Below are positions 45,008 through 55,740 of a stretch of 64,000 nucleotides of DNA, piece after piece (the first letter of the stretch is position 1; the number at the start of each line of letters is the position of its first letter). The DNA is from Cristatella mucedo (Eukaryota; Bryozoa; Phylactolaemata; Cristatellidae), in contig WPIO01000002.1 in the NCBI GenBank assembly GCA_009760855.2, positions 11,312,501-11,376,500 on the forward strand. The letters are read 5' to 3'. The notes under the pieces were generated by a model. That model saw only the letters and a program-made list of their open reading frames with translations, ran no database searches and was not told where the DNA came from. The translations under genes were made by a program, and so were the position numbers.

Positions 45008-46355
45008 ATAATAATATTAATACTAATAATGCACTTGATACAGTGCCCTTAGAGAATTTGATCTCTTTCTACGCGCTTTACATTTGCTGCGAAGGGAAAC
45101 GCGATTGAATGGTGAGTAATATCATGCTTGATAAACAATGTGAATAATATGATTAGGGGTGACAGGCACAGTCTCAGCATGCAAGTGACGTTAGTGGCAG
45201 CATGCACGGTGTCAGCGAGAATAATCACACGAAGGACGAATCATAGGCACCCATTAAATGCTGTCCTAAATAGGTGTGCTTTTAAGTTCTCTTTACATGT
45301 GGTCAAGTCAGGGAGTTGTTACGCAAGTCAGGAGTGAATTCCAGGCTTTGGGAGCATCCGAACTAAATGCACGGTCTCAAAGGATTTGAGATCAGTGCGA
45401 GGTAAAGTGTTGGATTCCGTAAAGCGAGTGGCACGATGCTTGGTCTGGTGGGGGAGTAGCTCTGAGGGATAGGCTGGAGCCAAAGAATGAAGTGACCTAA
45501 AAGTGAGCGACAAAACCTTGAAGTCAATTCGTTGCTTGACTGGTAGCCAGTGCAGGTCGGCGAGAAGTGGAGTAATGTGGCAACTGCGACGCTCATGATA
45601 GACAAGCCTAGCTGCAGAGTTTTGCAACAGCTGCAATCGCCTGATCGCCCATGCCGGTAGGCCAGTAAGCAGTGAGTGGCAGAAGTCGAGACAGGATGTC
45701 ACGAATGCATGGACCAACTTGGACGTGGTATCCTTATCTAAACAAGCCCGAATTTTAGCAATGTTGTCAAGCTGAAAATAGGCCGATTTGACTGTGGAGC
45801 TGATATGATCGTCTAACGAGAGGTCGCTTTGGAATATGACACCTAGATTTCGAGCTGATTCAACTGGAGATATGCTGGCAGAGCCCATTTTGAGCGTCAA
45901 CCTTTCCAATTTCTGAATCACACTGGGTTTGCCTATAACTAGTAAGTTAGTTTTGTCATCGTTTAGTTTAAGAAATTTTGCTGCCATCCATGTGCGGATG
46001 TCATCAATATATACAGCAAGTGAGTTGAGTGAGAGAATTCGAGGTGCTCGAAGGCTGGGAGGGATCAAAGCAAAGGTACAACTGAGTGTCGTCCGCATAG
46101 AAATGAAAGCCTAGATTGTGCTTGGCAATCACATTGGCAAGATAGAGAGTATAAACCGTGTAAAGAACCGGACCTAGCACGGAGCCCTGAGGTGCCCCAT
46201 ATTTCAGAGGTACCTCAGATGATCTTTGTCCATTCACGTCAATACTCTGAAGTCTCCCACTGCGATAGGACCTGAACCAATGCAGAGCAGTGCCAGTGAA
46301 GCTCAGGCAAGATGAGACGCTCTAGAAGAACTTGATTGATAGGTGCTTACGTGGC
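45008..46355 (-). mobile_element. LINE family A, 5'-truncated copy with long frames
   Basis: Antisense tail (ATAATATTAATACTAATAAT) at about 45,008, then the 3' UTR. A 256-codon frame at 45,328-46,098 covers WMAAKFLKLNDDKTNLLVIG, ARNLGVIFQSDLSLDDHISS and LHWLPVKQRIDFK. The RT core is in a second frame (46,004-46,237: EVPLKYGAPQGSVLGP, FHFYADDTQLYLCFDP). A frameshift lies near 46,030. It is truncated upstream at about 46,355. Confidence 0.95.
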
Positions 46356-46639
46356 CGCAATATTTTTGACGGAACGGTCATTTTAAAAGGGCATTGTAAA
46401 GAAGCGGCCTGCCTCATAGATTGGTAGCTGTGGTGCACTGAACCGACCTTCGACCTAGCTCGTGATGCCTGAGGCAGTTTTCCGGATGCCATCTCATTTA
46501 ACATGCTTAAAATTGGGCGTGGACAGCACCAGGCGAGCCATTTTGAAACGACGGGTGACGAACAACTAAAGCGATGGAAATAGGCAACTATTTTCTAACA
46601 GAAACCTATATTTTAAATATTTTAGCAATTGCGGTACCT
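46356..46639. other. spacer, no feature seen
   Basis: Nothing recognised. Confidence 0.5.
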
Positions 46640-48135
46640 TAGCCGGAGGAGCGCTTCCCTGCCGGGGCCGTGGGGGCTGCCCGCGCCTCCCGGTTCAGGA
46701 ACAGGGACCATACGGCTGCCGACCCATAAGTGGCGTTCGACACACATGGTCGCCGCAATGCCGTCCGTTCCTTTCGCGAAGTACCGAGCTCGGCCAGGCA
46801 GGCTTCATTATTCCGACGCCAGCCACCCAAAGCACCGACCGCGAAGAGCCGGTGCCAGTGCCGACCGGTAGCCAGCGGTCTGGAAAGACTGGCCTATGGC
46901 CGCATACTTCCCAACGTTTTTCCGGGCCGCCACGACCAGTGCATCCTTGCTTCCATCAAACGGCGCCGTTATGTCGACTGTAACCGCGTCGGTGCCGTTT
47001 TCAATGACCAGGTCCGGCTCTCAAGTGGGACCCCGGCCAGCGGGAAGAAGGTGCGACCTGCCGAGAGGCAGGAAAGCTCGCTGGAAAGCCGAAGGAGCCC
47101 CGATTAGGCGTCCCAGAACCAGGCTGTGGCGAGCCGTTATTGCTTGCAGCATCGACCGGCAGTGGCATAGGACGTGGCTGACGGTCTCAGCCTCAGTGCG
47201 ACAAAGGCGGTAGTTGGTGCCCCGTGGTATGACCGGCTCCTAGCGGCGCCCACCGGCAGCGCGTCCAGGCGAGAACGGTGAACGAACCGCCACGTCCGGA
47301 ACGACAGGCCGAGACCGGCGCTCTTAAAGTGGCTGTGGGTCGCGAACCCGCCCGTGGCCATGCAATGGCTGACCCTGACCTGAGCAGGCTGGGCCGCCCA
47401 TGCCCGGCCTCCAGCCAGCCTGGCGAACTCTCGCGGTCTCGATATGGCAACTAGCGGCACGAATGAGTGCTCCATCTAGTGGAGGTCTATTGAGACCGCC
47501 AGGACGTCCGAGCCGGCCAGCGAGATTTGGCAGGAGAGACGCTCAAGGCGTAGTCACGTATTCGACCACAGCGTGGCTGGGCCGACCCTGTTTCCAGGGC
47601 CGAAGGTCGCTGGGCTCAGGTGCCGCAATCGCTCGTCGTCAAACGAAGGCGTGCCGCCCACAGCGTCAACGGCCCTGTCGATGTGGTGACGTGCGACGTG
47701 TCGCACGCACGCATCGGGGGAGCACAACATGCGGCAGGCCGGAGCCACTCGGAGGATCGCCGAGTTGGTCGCGAAGCGTACGAGACCGAGGCTGAGCCTC
47801 ACTCAGGCTGAGCGCGGTGCTGCTGGAATGGTGTCGAACTGAAGAGTGGCACACAGCCACACACGGACCGGCACGAGTGCTCAGCAAGAGTCTTCTCGGC
47901 CGGAAGCAGGGCATTCCTTTAGGCACCAGCCGCGTCCACCAGAGGTAATCGATCCACGGCAGAAGGACAGTCCGCAGGGCGTCGAGCTTTTGCCAGAGGG
48001 GCGAGAAGGCTTGCTTGCAATAAGGGAATGTCCTTACCGAAGAATGAACAGGCCAGCTCAATCTCGGCCTTAGGCCGCCTGAGACCATGCGGAGCTCCGA
48101 GGTAGGTCACAGACTCATTTCCCGGCAGCTCGGGA
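46640..48135 (-). mobile_element. R2/NeSL-type LINE, C-terminal half
   Basis: Minus-strand pieces, in order, are as follows. WQKLDALRTVLLPWIDYL (about 47,960-48,010) is the post-RT thumb-type motif. FRTWRFVHRSRLDALPVGAA (about 47,240-47,300) comes next, followed by a decayed zinc-knuckle region (YHGAP..., GRCCKQ). The restriction-like endonuclease end follows (GGWRRNNEACLAELG, about 46,780-46,830). The GC-rich sequence has several frameshifts. It aligns with the shorter copy at 25,035-25,390 (shared CTCCCGGTTCAG and CGGCCAGGCA). It is a dead copy of a lineage distinct from the APE-bearing families. Confidence 0.8.
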
Positions 48136-48149
48136 ATCTGTCGGCCGTG

Positions 48150-48159
48150 CAAGGATAAT

Positions 48160-48198
<39 letters not shown>

Positions 48199-48310
48199 AT
48201 ATTTGTATAGCACCATAGGAGAAATAAATCTAATTTTTGTTATATTCCATATACTGCTGTAAAAGAAGCATGTCAATTGGCTAGTGCCGACAAGCACAGT
48301 GTCAACACGC
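48150..48310 (-). mobile_element. LINE family A-like 3' end
   Basis: Antisense (AAT)n tail at about 48,156-48,195, then ATAGCACCATAGGAGAAATA and 3' UTR remnants (GTCAATTGGCTAGTGCCGAC, then CAGTGTCAACACG). Diverged. Confidence 0.75.
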
Positions 48311-48331
48311 CTAGCCATAGAAATGATGATT

Positions 48332-48482
48332 CTCGTGTAATGTAATGTAATGTATCTCCGTCTGTAACTCTACAAAGTCATAAAGACCATGTGGGTGTTA
48401 CGCAGGAGAGTTTTGTATAGCGCACTCACAGCCTACGCGGCTTTCGGTACGCATTCGGTAGCCACCAGATTTCGTCATAGAG
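48332..48482 (-). mobile_element. LINE family B 3' end (antisense)
   Basis: Begins TAATGTAATGTAATGTATCT (the antisense ATTAC tail), then CCGTCTGTAACTC, TAAAGACCATGTGGGTGTTA and TTTCGGTACGCATTCGGTAG. It is a close reverse complement of the 3' ends at 34.3 and 44.0 kb. Confidence 0.92.
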
Positions 48483-48509
48483 ACCCAGCATGTGCGGCGA
48501 GGAACAGGT

Positions 48510-48690
48510 GCATTGTTTAATTTATTTTCTTACGCCGTCCAGTAAGCGCTTGTCGGGACGTCAGTCACGAGTGAGCTTCACGCTTGGGAGCGTACGAACT
48601 AGAGGTTCGTTCGCCAAAGGAATTGAGGTTGGTTTCGAGGCGCGGTGCCTTTGGTCGAGGTACGAGGTGCACGAAACGCAAGACCGCAGC
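48510..48690 (-). mobile_element. LINE family A C-terminal fragment
   Basis: Antisense match to the region encoding RLETNLNSFGERTSSSYAP, compare RTNLKSFGDRAFSSYAP. The GAGTGAGCTTCACGCTTGGG stretch matches GAGTGAGCTCCAGGCTTTGG near 19,690. Confidence 0.75.
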
Positions 48691-49371
48691 GGCTAAACAG
48701 CGCGCCAAGCTACCCGCCGGGCAGCTACCCGTCGTGCATCCTTTTCCGGTAGCGACGGGCCAGAGCGACGCCGCCACCGTCGGCCGGCCGGCCGCTGCTA
48801 GATGAGCAGGGTGCCGCGGGTTCGGTTGCAAGTGGCGCGATCGCACACTTGCGGTGGCAGTGAGCCGAATGGTTTTCGGGGAAATGGTAATAAATTCGGC
48901 GAAATAGCCTCTGTGAATTCTTCACCGCGTTTCGAGAGAGATTCTATGGGGGCATTCAGTACCCAGCATCCGGATGCAGCTACCGCTAGCAGCTTTTGAT
49001 AGCGGATTTGCCGCACCGCTGCCGCACCGTTGAGGCCTTGCGCGCTGGACAACTCAGCCAGGTCCGATTTGGTCCGCGGCGGAAGCTCCGGTCGCTGCAT
49101 TCATTTCGCGGGTCGACGCGGCGGCTCGCCGCCGCACCGAGCCGCCGCGGTGCTTCGCTCAGTGGTCCCCACGCATCGTAGCGCTCCGACGGTCGTAGAG
49201 CTCGCCGTATTTCCGCAGGGGGAGGCGTACATGCGAGAGTGACTCGGAGCTCGCGGTGACCTCTAGGCGACGCACTCGAGTGGAACCTGCTTGCCGCACG
49301 CCTCTACTGAAGCTGCTCTCATCCGCGTAACCAAAAACATCATGTGCAGCAATGATATAAAATATAATGTG
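48691..49371. other. GC-rich intronic stretch, no gene seen
   Basis: No recognisable protein signature on either strand. Confidence 0.4.
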
Positions 49372-49475
49372 TAATTCATTTTTATAGCGCCCCACGAGAA
49401 CTGAACCCTTATTCAGGCGCTTCACATATGCCTCAGGGCTCGAGCCCATGACCTCAGCCAAACCTTGGTCGGGGC
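49372..49475 (-). mobile_element. unassigned retroelement 3' end
   Basis: TTTTTATAGCGCCCCACGAG, then AACTGAACCCTTATTCAGGC and CTTCACATATGCCTCAGGGC. It matches 15,590-15,665. Confidence 0.55.
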
Positions 49476-49486
49476 GAGCACCTTAA

Positions 49487-49722
49487 GCGCTGGACAAATC
49501 CAGCTCGACGGCAATACCACTGCCCTAGCGTCGCCAGACCCATCAGCTGCCTACGGCAGTAGCGATTGCGATATCCTACTTGAACGATTGAGAACAACGA
49601 TCGGTCTGGCAGACGAGGCACTGGTGTGGTTAAAATCGTACTTATACAGTCGTATTCAATCCATGTCGTGTGGGAGTCAGGTCTCATCCACCGGAACAGT
49701 CACCTGCGGATTACCCCCAAGG
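49487..49722 (+). mobile_element. LINE family B RT, segment 1
   Basis: Encodes ALASPDPSAAYGSSDCDILL, ADEALVWLKSYLYSRIQSM and VTCGLPP. This is RT motif A, then the region leading into the GVPQGSVLGP motif. It breaks off exactly inside that motif, where a LINE family A 3' end begins, and resumes at 49,978. Confidence 0.85.
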
Positions 49723-49977
49723 CCCTGTGATTCGTCCTTCATGTGCTTATGCGTGCTGACACTGTGCACGCTGCCACTAACCACATTTGCATGCTGACCC
49801 TATGCATGTCACCCCTAACCACGTTATTCCTTTTGTTTGTTTAGCAAGCATGCTATTACTCATCATTCAACTGCGTTTCCCTTTGCAGCAAATGTAAAGC
49901 GCCTAGCTAGAGATTGAGTTCTCTGAGGGCGCTTTATCAAGTGCATTATTACTATTAATCTTATTATTATTTTTATT
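49723..49977 (+). mobile_element. LINE family A 3' end inserted in family B RT
   Basis: CCCTGTGATTCGTCCTTCAT and the complete 3' UTR, stem-loop (AAAGCGCCTAGCTAGAGATT) and TTATTATTTTTATTATT tail. It is an approximately 255-base 5'-truncated insertion, with AAGG before and GAGGG after as a possible target-site duplication. Confidence 0.9.
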
Positions 49978-50092
49978 ATTGAGGGTCCGACCTCGGCCCT
50001 TTGCTGTTCTCCATTTATACTGAGCCTTTGGGAAAAGTGATTCGGGCCATGGAATAGGCTATCGCTTGTATGCTGACGATACTGTAGTAATC
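49978..50092 (+). mobile_element. LINE family B RT, segment 2
   Basis: GGTCCGACCTCGGCCCTTTG encodes GSDLGPLLFSIYTEPLGKVI. A decayed HGIGYRLYADDT follows. It completes the motif interrupted at 49,722. Confidence 0.85.
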
Positions 50093-50215
50093 TTTCTAGG
50101 CACTTTACGGAGGCTGTAAAGAAGCATGAGCAAGCGAGCAGTGGTAACATTCGCAATGTAATCAAGTACGACGTTGTCAGATGAAACACGAACCGGATCA
50201 GCATGTAGACACTGC
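50090..50215 (-). mobile_element. LINE family A 3' UTR fragment abutting the GPCR acceptor
   Basis: TCTTTCTAGGCACTTTACGG, then GTAAAGAAGCATGAGCAAGC, AGTGGTAACATTCGCAATGT and CCGGATCAGCATGTAGAC follow the antisense 3' UTR order of better copies. It ends about 30 bases before the proposed splice acceptor. Confidence 0.75.
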
Positions 50216-50243
50216 CTCGCGTGTAGATGTGGCCTCGTTTCAG

Positions 50244-51252
50244 ATGCGGCTGCTGCCGACGGCCGTACCTAAGCTTGATAGTGAACTTGAGCGTCAGCGA
50301 TCTGCTGATTGCCGCTGCCACGATCGGCATCCTCAGCTCCGACTACGCAAAGATGCGCATCGACGCCGCCGCCGGCGACTACGACTACGACGCGGCGGCG
50401 GCGGCGGACGCAAACCGGCGGAGGAATAGCTGCGTTCGCTTCCTCTTCGGTCAGGTGTGGGACGTGGCCACGTACGAGAACCTGGTCACGCTGTCTCTCA
50501 TGGCGGCCGACCACTTCGTCGCCATACGGTTTCCGCTGCGGTACGCGGTCGTCGTGAAGAAGCCCTACTTGCGCGCCGTCATCTGCTCGACGTGGGTCGC
50601 CTGCGCCGCTCTCGGCAGCCTGCCCGTCTTCTTCGTGGCGAATAGCTACGCGCCCATCGTGGAGGCGTGGCCGGCAAAGGGCACGACTCGCTTCTGCTAC
50701 CAGTACGTCGTTTACAGTAACGGCGACCAGTTCGACCTGTCCCAGGACAGTCACGCGCGGATCTCGCGAGGGCTTGCCGCAGCTGTGGTGACCGTCGTGT
50801 TCGCGTCAATCGTCGCCACGTACGCGTACATTCTCGGAGTGGTGCTCAAAATGAGGCGCAACTACTCGCTGGTCTTGGCTGGAAAGGCGACGGGAACTTC
50901 CAAGATGGCGGTACTGGCCGAAAAGAAGAAGGCGATCCTCACTACCCTGTCGCTGGTCACCGCCTTCTGCATCTGCTACGTACCGATTGAGGCGTTCTAC
51001 ATCATGCAGAACGACCGCCCGTCGAGCCGAGGCCGCTTCGTCGGCCCGCCCGACTACTCGGGCATTTGCTTTACGTCGCTCGTCAGCTGCGTGGGAATAT
51101 TTGACCCGCTGATATACACTGCCAGAACGCCGGAAGTAAAGTCGGCTATACGGCAGTTGCTATGCTCGAGGCAGAGACAGGAATTCGCGGAAAGTCCGGC
51201 CCCACCGCCTCAGTCGGGATTGCGCCGGGGAACAGTATCCACGATGGTGTGA
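50244..51252 (+). CDS. rhodopsin-class GPCR, exon 2 (TM2-TM7, C-terminus)
   Basis: Supplies the last base of codon 65 and residues 66-400. The acceptor CCTCGTTTCAG precedes 50,244, and the first base A completes Arg65 with the AG of exon 1. TM2 has LIVNLSVSDLL with the conserved Asp (D84). C128 and C216 form the likely TM3-ECL2 disulphide. TM3 ends LMAADHFVAIRFPLRY, so DRY is replaced by DHF (154-156). W182 and P192 mark TM4, and TM5 is about 239-265. TM6 has CYVP (309-312) where CWxP is usual. TM7 has DPLIY (352-356) for NPxxY. The tail has C372, a possible palmitoylation site. ECL1 is unusually long, with a Tyr/Asp/Ala-rich stretch at about 103-120. The frame is intact and well conserved in design, so it is probably functional. 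The ligand and subfamily are unknown. Confidence 0.88.
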
Positions 51253-51558
51253 CCGCTGGCCTCAGGCGCTTCGCCACTGCGACGCCGTGTGCTTCAGCGA
51301 TGCTCACCGAGAGCAGCCGCGATGGAAGCGGGCGCGACAACCGGCGGCGGCGGCGGCGGCGGCGGCGAACGAAGGGCCGGTATATCTGGTATTTCTCGGA
51401 GCCAGTGGGTGCTCCTCTACGCACAGGCGCGTTGCGAGGAGCGGCTGCGAAGATTGCACTCGGTCACAGCACAGTTCGCTTCAGCGTGGCTCTCGCATCT
51501 CGTCCGTCCTTCTTTGAGATGTATCGTCAAGTCCGCGAGTTTACTCTTCTACTTTTCG
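51253..51558 (+). other. probable 3' UTR of the GPCR
   Basis: From the TGA stop to the poly(A) signal. Contains a (GGC)n tract at about 51,345-51,367. No other coding signal. Confidence 0.5.
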
Positions 51559-51564
51559 AATAAA
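51559..51564 (+). terminator. poly(A) signal AATAAA
   Basis: Canonical AATAAA 307 bases after the GPCR stop codon. Confidence 0.55.
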
Positions 51565-51569
51565 TCGCT

Positions 51570-53721
51570 GAACGAGAGCTGTCACAAAAGCGGCGGTCTC
51601 TAGCGAAGCGAGTGCATCTCGTTCCGACCCTGCTTGCTCCGTTTCGAGTGGCACTGATCTCCTCTTTATAGTAGTCCATGCTGTCGAGTCGCCTCGCAGC
51701 TGTGCGGACGCCATTTCCACCGGGCCGGTTTCGTTGGCGACTCTGACTTACGTGCTCAGCGAGAGCGCGTTGGCTCTCGCGTTCGTCATTGGCCGCTATC
51801 CGCACAGTCAGGTTCTCGACTAACTATTCACCATTGAAGAAAGACGAAGAAGAAGAGGTGTCCGCTGCCTGGCCGAAGCGGCAGGCAGCGGAGACACTAG
51901 AGACCGCGAGAGCCTAAGCGGCTGGATGCCCGGATGTCCTTCGCGTGCTGCCGCGACGAGGTGCGCTCGGGCTCGGGCGCGCCTGTCCAGTATTCGGGAT
52001 TTGACCTCTCAGCGGCTGGGTGAGCGAGCAAGCGAGCAGTCGCTTTGCCAGCGGTCGCTACGAGCGCTGACTCGGACCGACCGGCGGAGATCCGGCAATC
52101 TGTGCGAGCGGGCGGATTCACGTCCGAGCCGCATCCGGGTAACTCAGCATAGATCTTCGGAGCTCGGCGGGCTGCGTTTCCCTGCGGCGAAAGGGCTCAA
52201 TATTAGCAGATCGCGGCCGTGACCGCAGACCTGCAAAACTGCGATTGCTCAATCGGCGCAACGGGTGGCTTTCTCTCGTTGCTCGCTGAGTAGCAGCGCG
52301 CAGCCGCTGAAAGTAAGTTGCTGGAAGTGTCCGAGAGCTGCCGAGTGCAGCAACGCTTGCTTTAGCCGAGTCTCGTCGCGCCGACCGTTCGAGCTCGACC
52401 GACCCCGACTGGGCTTCGAAAGCCACCATAGGTCGAATGTCAGTGTGCACTCCGATCTTTCCCCTTTCAACGTGCCCGGGCAGACCCTGGGCGGATCTCT
52501 CTAATCAAAGGAACTGTGCACGCAAAGAGCCGATGCTTTCCGCTGTCCACTTGTTGAACTTTATAAGCCGAAGGGGCGAAGGAGGGGAATTAATTCTGGC
52601 GGCGAATGAAAGTAGTCGAGTCGAAGGAATGTGGTCGCTGAAGGAGTGCCGATTGAATTGGCAGATCCCCGCCCGCACGAGCGCCCTGATCGGATACCTC
52701 AGCCGTTGTCCTAGCGCCCGCCTCCGCCGCCGCTCGGCAATGTCTCGGCCCGCCTGGAGGTCATGCCGCCCGCGTTCGTGAAGTGCTGGACAATCCAAAT
52801 TTAAGCACGAGTTCTTTCGCGCTCGGCACTAGCAAGTTTACCCGAATGCATCGATCGCCTCGTGGTGCCCAGAAATGTCGTTGCCGCCCTCCTCCTTCTT
52901 CTCCTCGCCCTCTTCTCAGGCTATGGCTTGGTGCGGAAATTACGTTATTGGCTTCACTTCCTGTGATCGTGCGAATTTTAACCGTTTGCCGCAGGAGTGG
53001 CCTGCGGTTCTGAGTTACCTAGCACTTCGGCCGTACTCGAAGTTCTGGCACTGCCCAGCTCCTCGCACCGCAATGAAAGCTGACGCGGCCAATGGATTGG
53101 GATGCTGTGGATCGTTTCATGGTTTTCAAGAGTGGGTTAATTGCGGATCGTTTCGCTAAGTGCCACTCCAAGTAGCAACTGTCTTCCACTGTCTGATGTT
53201 GACCATGCATTCACTTTTAATTACACTGCACGAGAGGCCATAGATGGAACGGATTCTGGCACTGCGTTCTTAAGAGAGATTCAATTTTCATCTTCTCGGA
53301 CAGCCTTGTAATAAGACGCAAATGCATATGCACTCTTTTCTCCAAACAAATAAGCCAATGTATGAATCATGCTTTTAATTTAGGAAGAGTATTCTCTCAA
53401 AACCCTCTGCGCTTCAAAGCGTAAGCCGAAGGAGCAGAGTCTCAGTTTTTGGACGCGCTCACTTTGAAGTCGATGAATGGAGACCATTTCCGCATCAGTG
53501 AATGCTCCGCAGCGCCTGTAGGCCGCCGTCGCAGCGGCAGCAGAGGCTAAACTAAAACGACGTCTTCGCAGTGATTCTACGATTGACTTTCGCCCTACTG
53601 TTTGGAACCTCGCCAGTTCTCTGCTGCTAGATAGATTGATGGGATTTAGTGAAAATATGCATCCAGTCCAATTTATGAGACATTGGGTATCACATGAAAG
53701 CCGTGCGACTCTTGATAACGT
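51570..53721. other. intergenic, no gene seen
   Basis: GC-rich to about 52,800 with a hairpin at 51,858-51,897. Overlapping frames on both strands have no recognisable domain. Confidence 0.4.
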
Positions 53722-53805
53722 AAAAAGACTAGAAAGAGATTGAGTTCTCTGAGGGCGCTGTATCTCATGTATTATCCTTATTATTATTGTGGTATTTATT
53801 TTGCT
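53722..53805 (+). mobile_element. LINE family A, isolated 3' end
   Basis: AAAAGACTAGAAAGAGATTG, then TTCTCTGAGGGCGCTGTATC and a TATTATCCTTATTATTATTG tail. Confidence 0.85.
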
Positions 53806-53835
53806 CTATGTATGTTCATCTTTGGTTTTTGTTAG

Positions 53836-54299
53836 TGTGACAGCCCTCCGCACGACCTGTCGTCAGGCTGGGTAGCGCGACCGAGCAACAAGTCTGCTGG
53901 CTCCAACACCAAAACCTTTATTTCACGTACGCCAGCCGAGCCCAGTCTACACACACTAGACGGCTGCCGGCGTCGAGGGCTCTCTCCCTCCCCTCCCGAT
54001 TGTACTCCTCCGGCAACCCTTATATTCCATGCATGCGTTGTTTTTCGCACTGTCGGGCCATTGTTCGTTCCGAACCTGCCCGACAGCTGGCGGCAGTTTG
54101 TGGTAGATTGATGTACCCACAGATGCCGCCAATGCATGGATTTTGTCAGGACTGCCGAGTCATCGTCTGCCCATTCACCGGTAGAGAGTGAGCTCACTAC
54201 CGGTAGGTAGTGAGCTTGTGGCTGCGTAGGCAGTCTGAGAGAGCCATCGCGAGGTCTCCGCCCAGTGCTCGCAGGCTGCAAGCCTCGTGTTCCTTCACA
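53836..54299 (-). mobile_element. solo LTR with 5-bp target-site duplication
   Basis: 464-base element starting TGTGACAG and ending CCTTCACA on the plus strand, so it has TG...CA ends with inverted TGTGA/TCACA termini. It is flanked on both sides by GTTAG (53,831-53,835 and 54,300-54,304). On the minus strand it has a TATAAG box (54,024-54,019) and an AATAAA signal (53,922-53,917), about 100 bases apart, as expected for U3-R-U5. No internal gag or pol remains, so it arose by LTR-LTR recombination. The 218-codon minus frame across it is not a gene. The superfamily (Gypsy, BEL or other) cannot be fixed from the LTR alone. Confidence 0.88.
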
Positions 54300-54304
54300 G
54301 TTAG

Positions 54305-54882
54305 CACTAAGTGCGAGCCGTACTTTCGTGTTGTTGGCGTGTAACTTGAGGGCGCAGCAATGCTCCCGATTTGCGAAGCTTAGGAGAGGGGGCGTGGACA
54401 AATGGCAAACCCGCGAAACCACGCTGGTCACGCCTGTGACCCGAGGGCAGAGTCGGAATCTCCCGCTCCCCCGGTGAACCGGCTTCAAACTTTACTGGGA
54501 GAGCCTCTCCACTGAGCTTTCACCAGCCGCGTGCGCACCCAAACTGGCTTAGGCTTCCTCCCTGGTTAAAGATGGGTTTCGATTCAAGCACCCAGCCGTT
54601 CTTCTTCAGCCTCCGCAGGACGGTCGTACTCAGGCTTGGGCCAAGTGCTTAGAAGGATTTCCACGCCACGACCTGTCTCACGATACTACATTACTCAAGT
54701 ATACATGCTTCCTCACCCGCGCTCATAATCAAGTTCCTGCTAACCTCCTACAAAACAAAGAATCAATCAAATTACGGCTCACTATGATAAATGGCCCAGC
54801 GTACAATAAAGCATATAGTTGTAATTCGTGTTCCCTCGCATCTGTAGACAGCTGCTATCATGAGCGGGTAGAACTTGCGGGC

Positions 54883-54921
<39 letters not shown>

Positions 54922-55214
54922 CGTGAGATGAGACCTGAATGTGCTACGGGTATAGAGTTCACAACAGCTTTCTTAATTCGGCTAAACCAGTAGCGCAAGT
55001 GCGCCATCTCTGCCCTGCATGTGCCTAGCCATAGCCGCAGCCTGCGAGCCGTCCGCCACCGCATCTCTCACTACTTAGTCCCCAGCCGCCAGCGCCACCT
55101 TGCCCCACTTAGCGCCTTAAGCGAGCTTTAGCGTCCATTCATTTTTGCACTTTGACTGCAGTACAGTTTCATCATGCAGCACAGTTCCCCCTCTTTTCAT
55201 CAGTAGCAAAGAGA
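54305..55214. other. intergenic, no gene seen
   Basis: Includes an (AT)n tract at 54,883-54,921. Confidence 0.45.
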
Positions 55215-55740
55215 AATCCGCAATGTTTGTAGAAAAGAAGTCAGCAAGGCAGGTGATTCTTCTGAATAAGGAGATCGTAAATTGTGAAAAGAAGCTGACC
55301 AATCACAGAGCCCTGAGATACCCCGTACTTGAGTGTTTTTTCGGATGACCTTTGTCCGTTTGCATCAATGCTCTGTAGTCTCCCACTGAAATAGAACTTA
55401 AACCATTGTAGTACAGTGCCAGTGATGCCCAGGCGAGATGAGAGCCGCTCTAAAAAAACTAGGCAATCGATAGTATAAAACGCTGCCGAAAAATGCAGAA
55501 AACAAGTTGAGCTATTATACCTGGGTCTGCATTCTTGAGGTCGTTTTACGCCGGCAGGAACGCTGAGTCTATGAAGTGATTGGCTCTAAATACTGACTGG
55601 CGCTTACAGACTAAAATGAAATTTTTGATATTGGTGTTTAGCTGCTCTGCCACTTCTCGTTTAGTGTCATCGATATGAACGGTAGTAGAAAGATTGGTCG
55701 AACATTGGCTATATAATCCTGTACTATTGTTTCCTCTTAA
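55215..55740 (-). mobile_element. LINE family A RT fragment
   Basis: Antisense DNA matches the RT core in order: the GVPQGSVLG region near 55,300 (GAGCCCTGAGATACCCCGTA here, compare GAGCCCTGTGGTACCCCATA near 20,550), LQSIDxNGQ near 55,360, the SYLSGR region near 55,385 and the AAFDTIDH region near 55,480. It continues upstream toward the RT N-terminus to about 55,740. Many stops. Confidence 0.85.

Noticed and set aside
50269-50754. 161-codon minus ORF opposite the GPCR exon
   Set aside because: Antisense shadow of the receptor coding sequence.
53832-54488. 218-codon minus-strand ORF
   Set aside because: It covers a solo LTR and continues into its flank. LTR features and the target-site duplication explain the sequence better.
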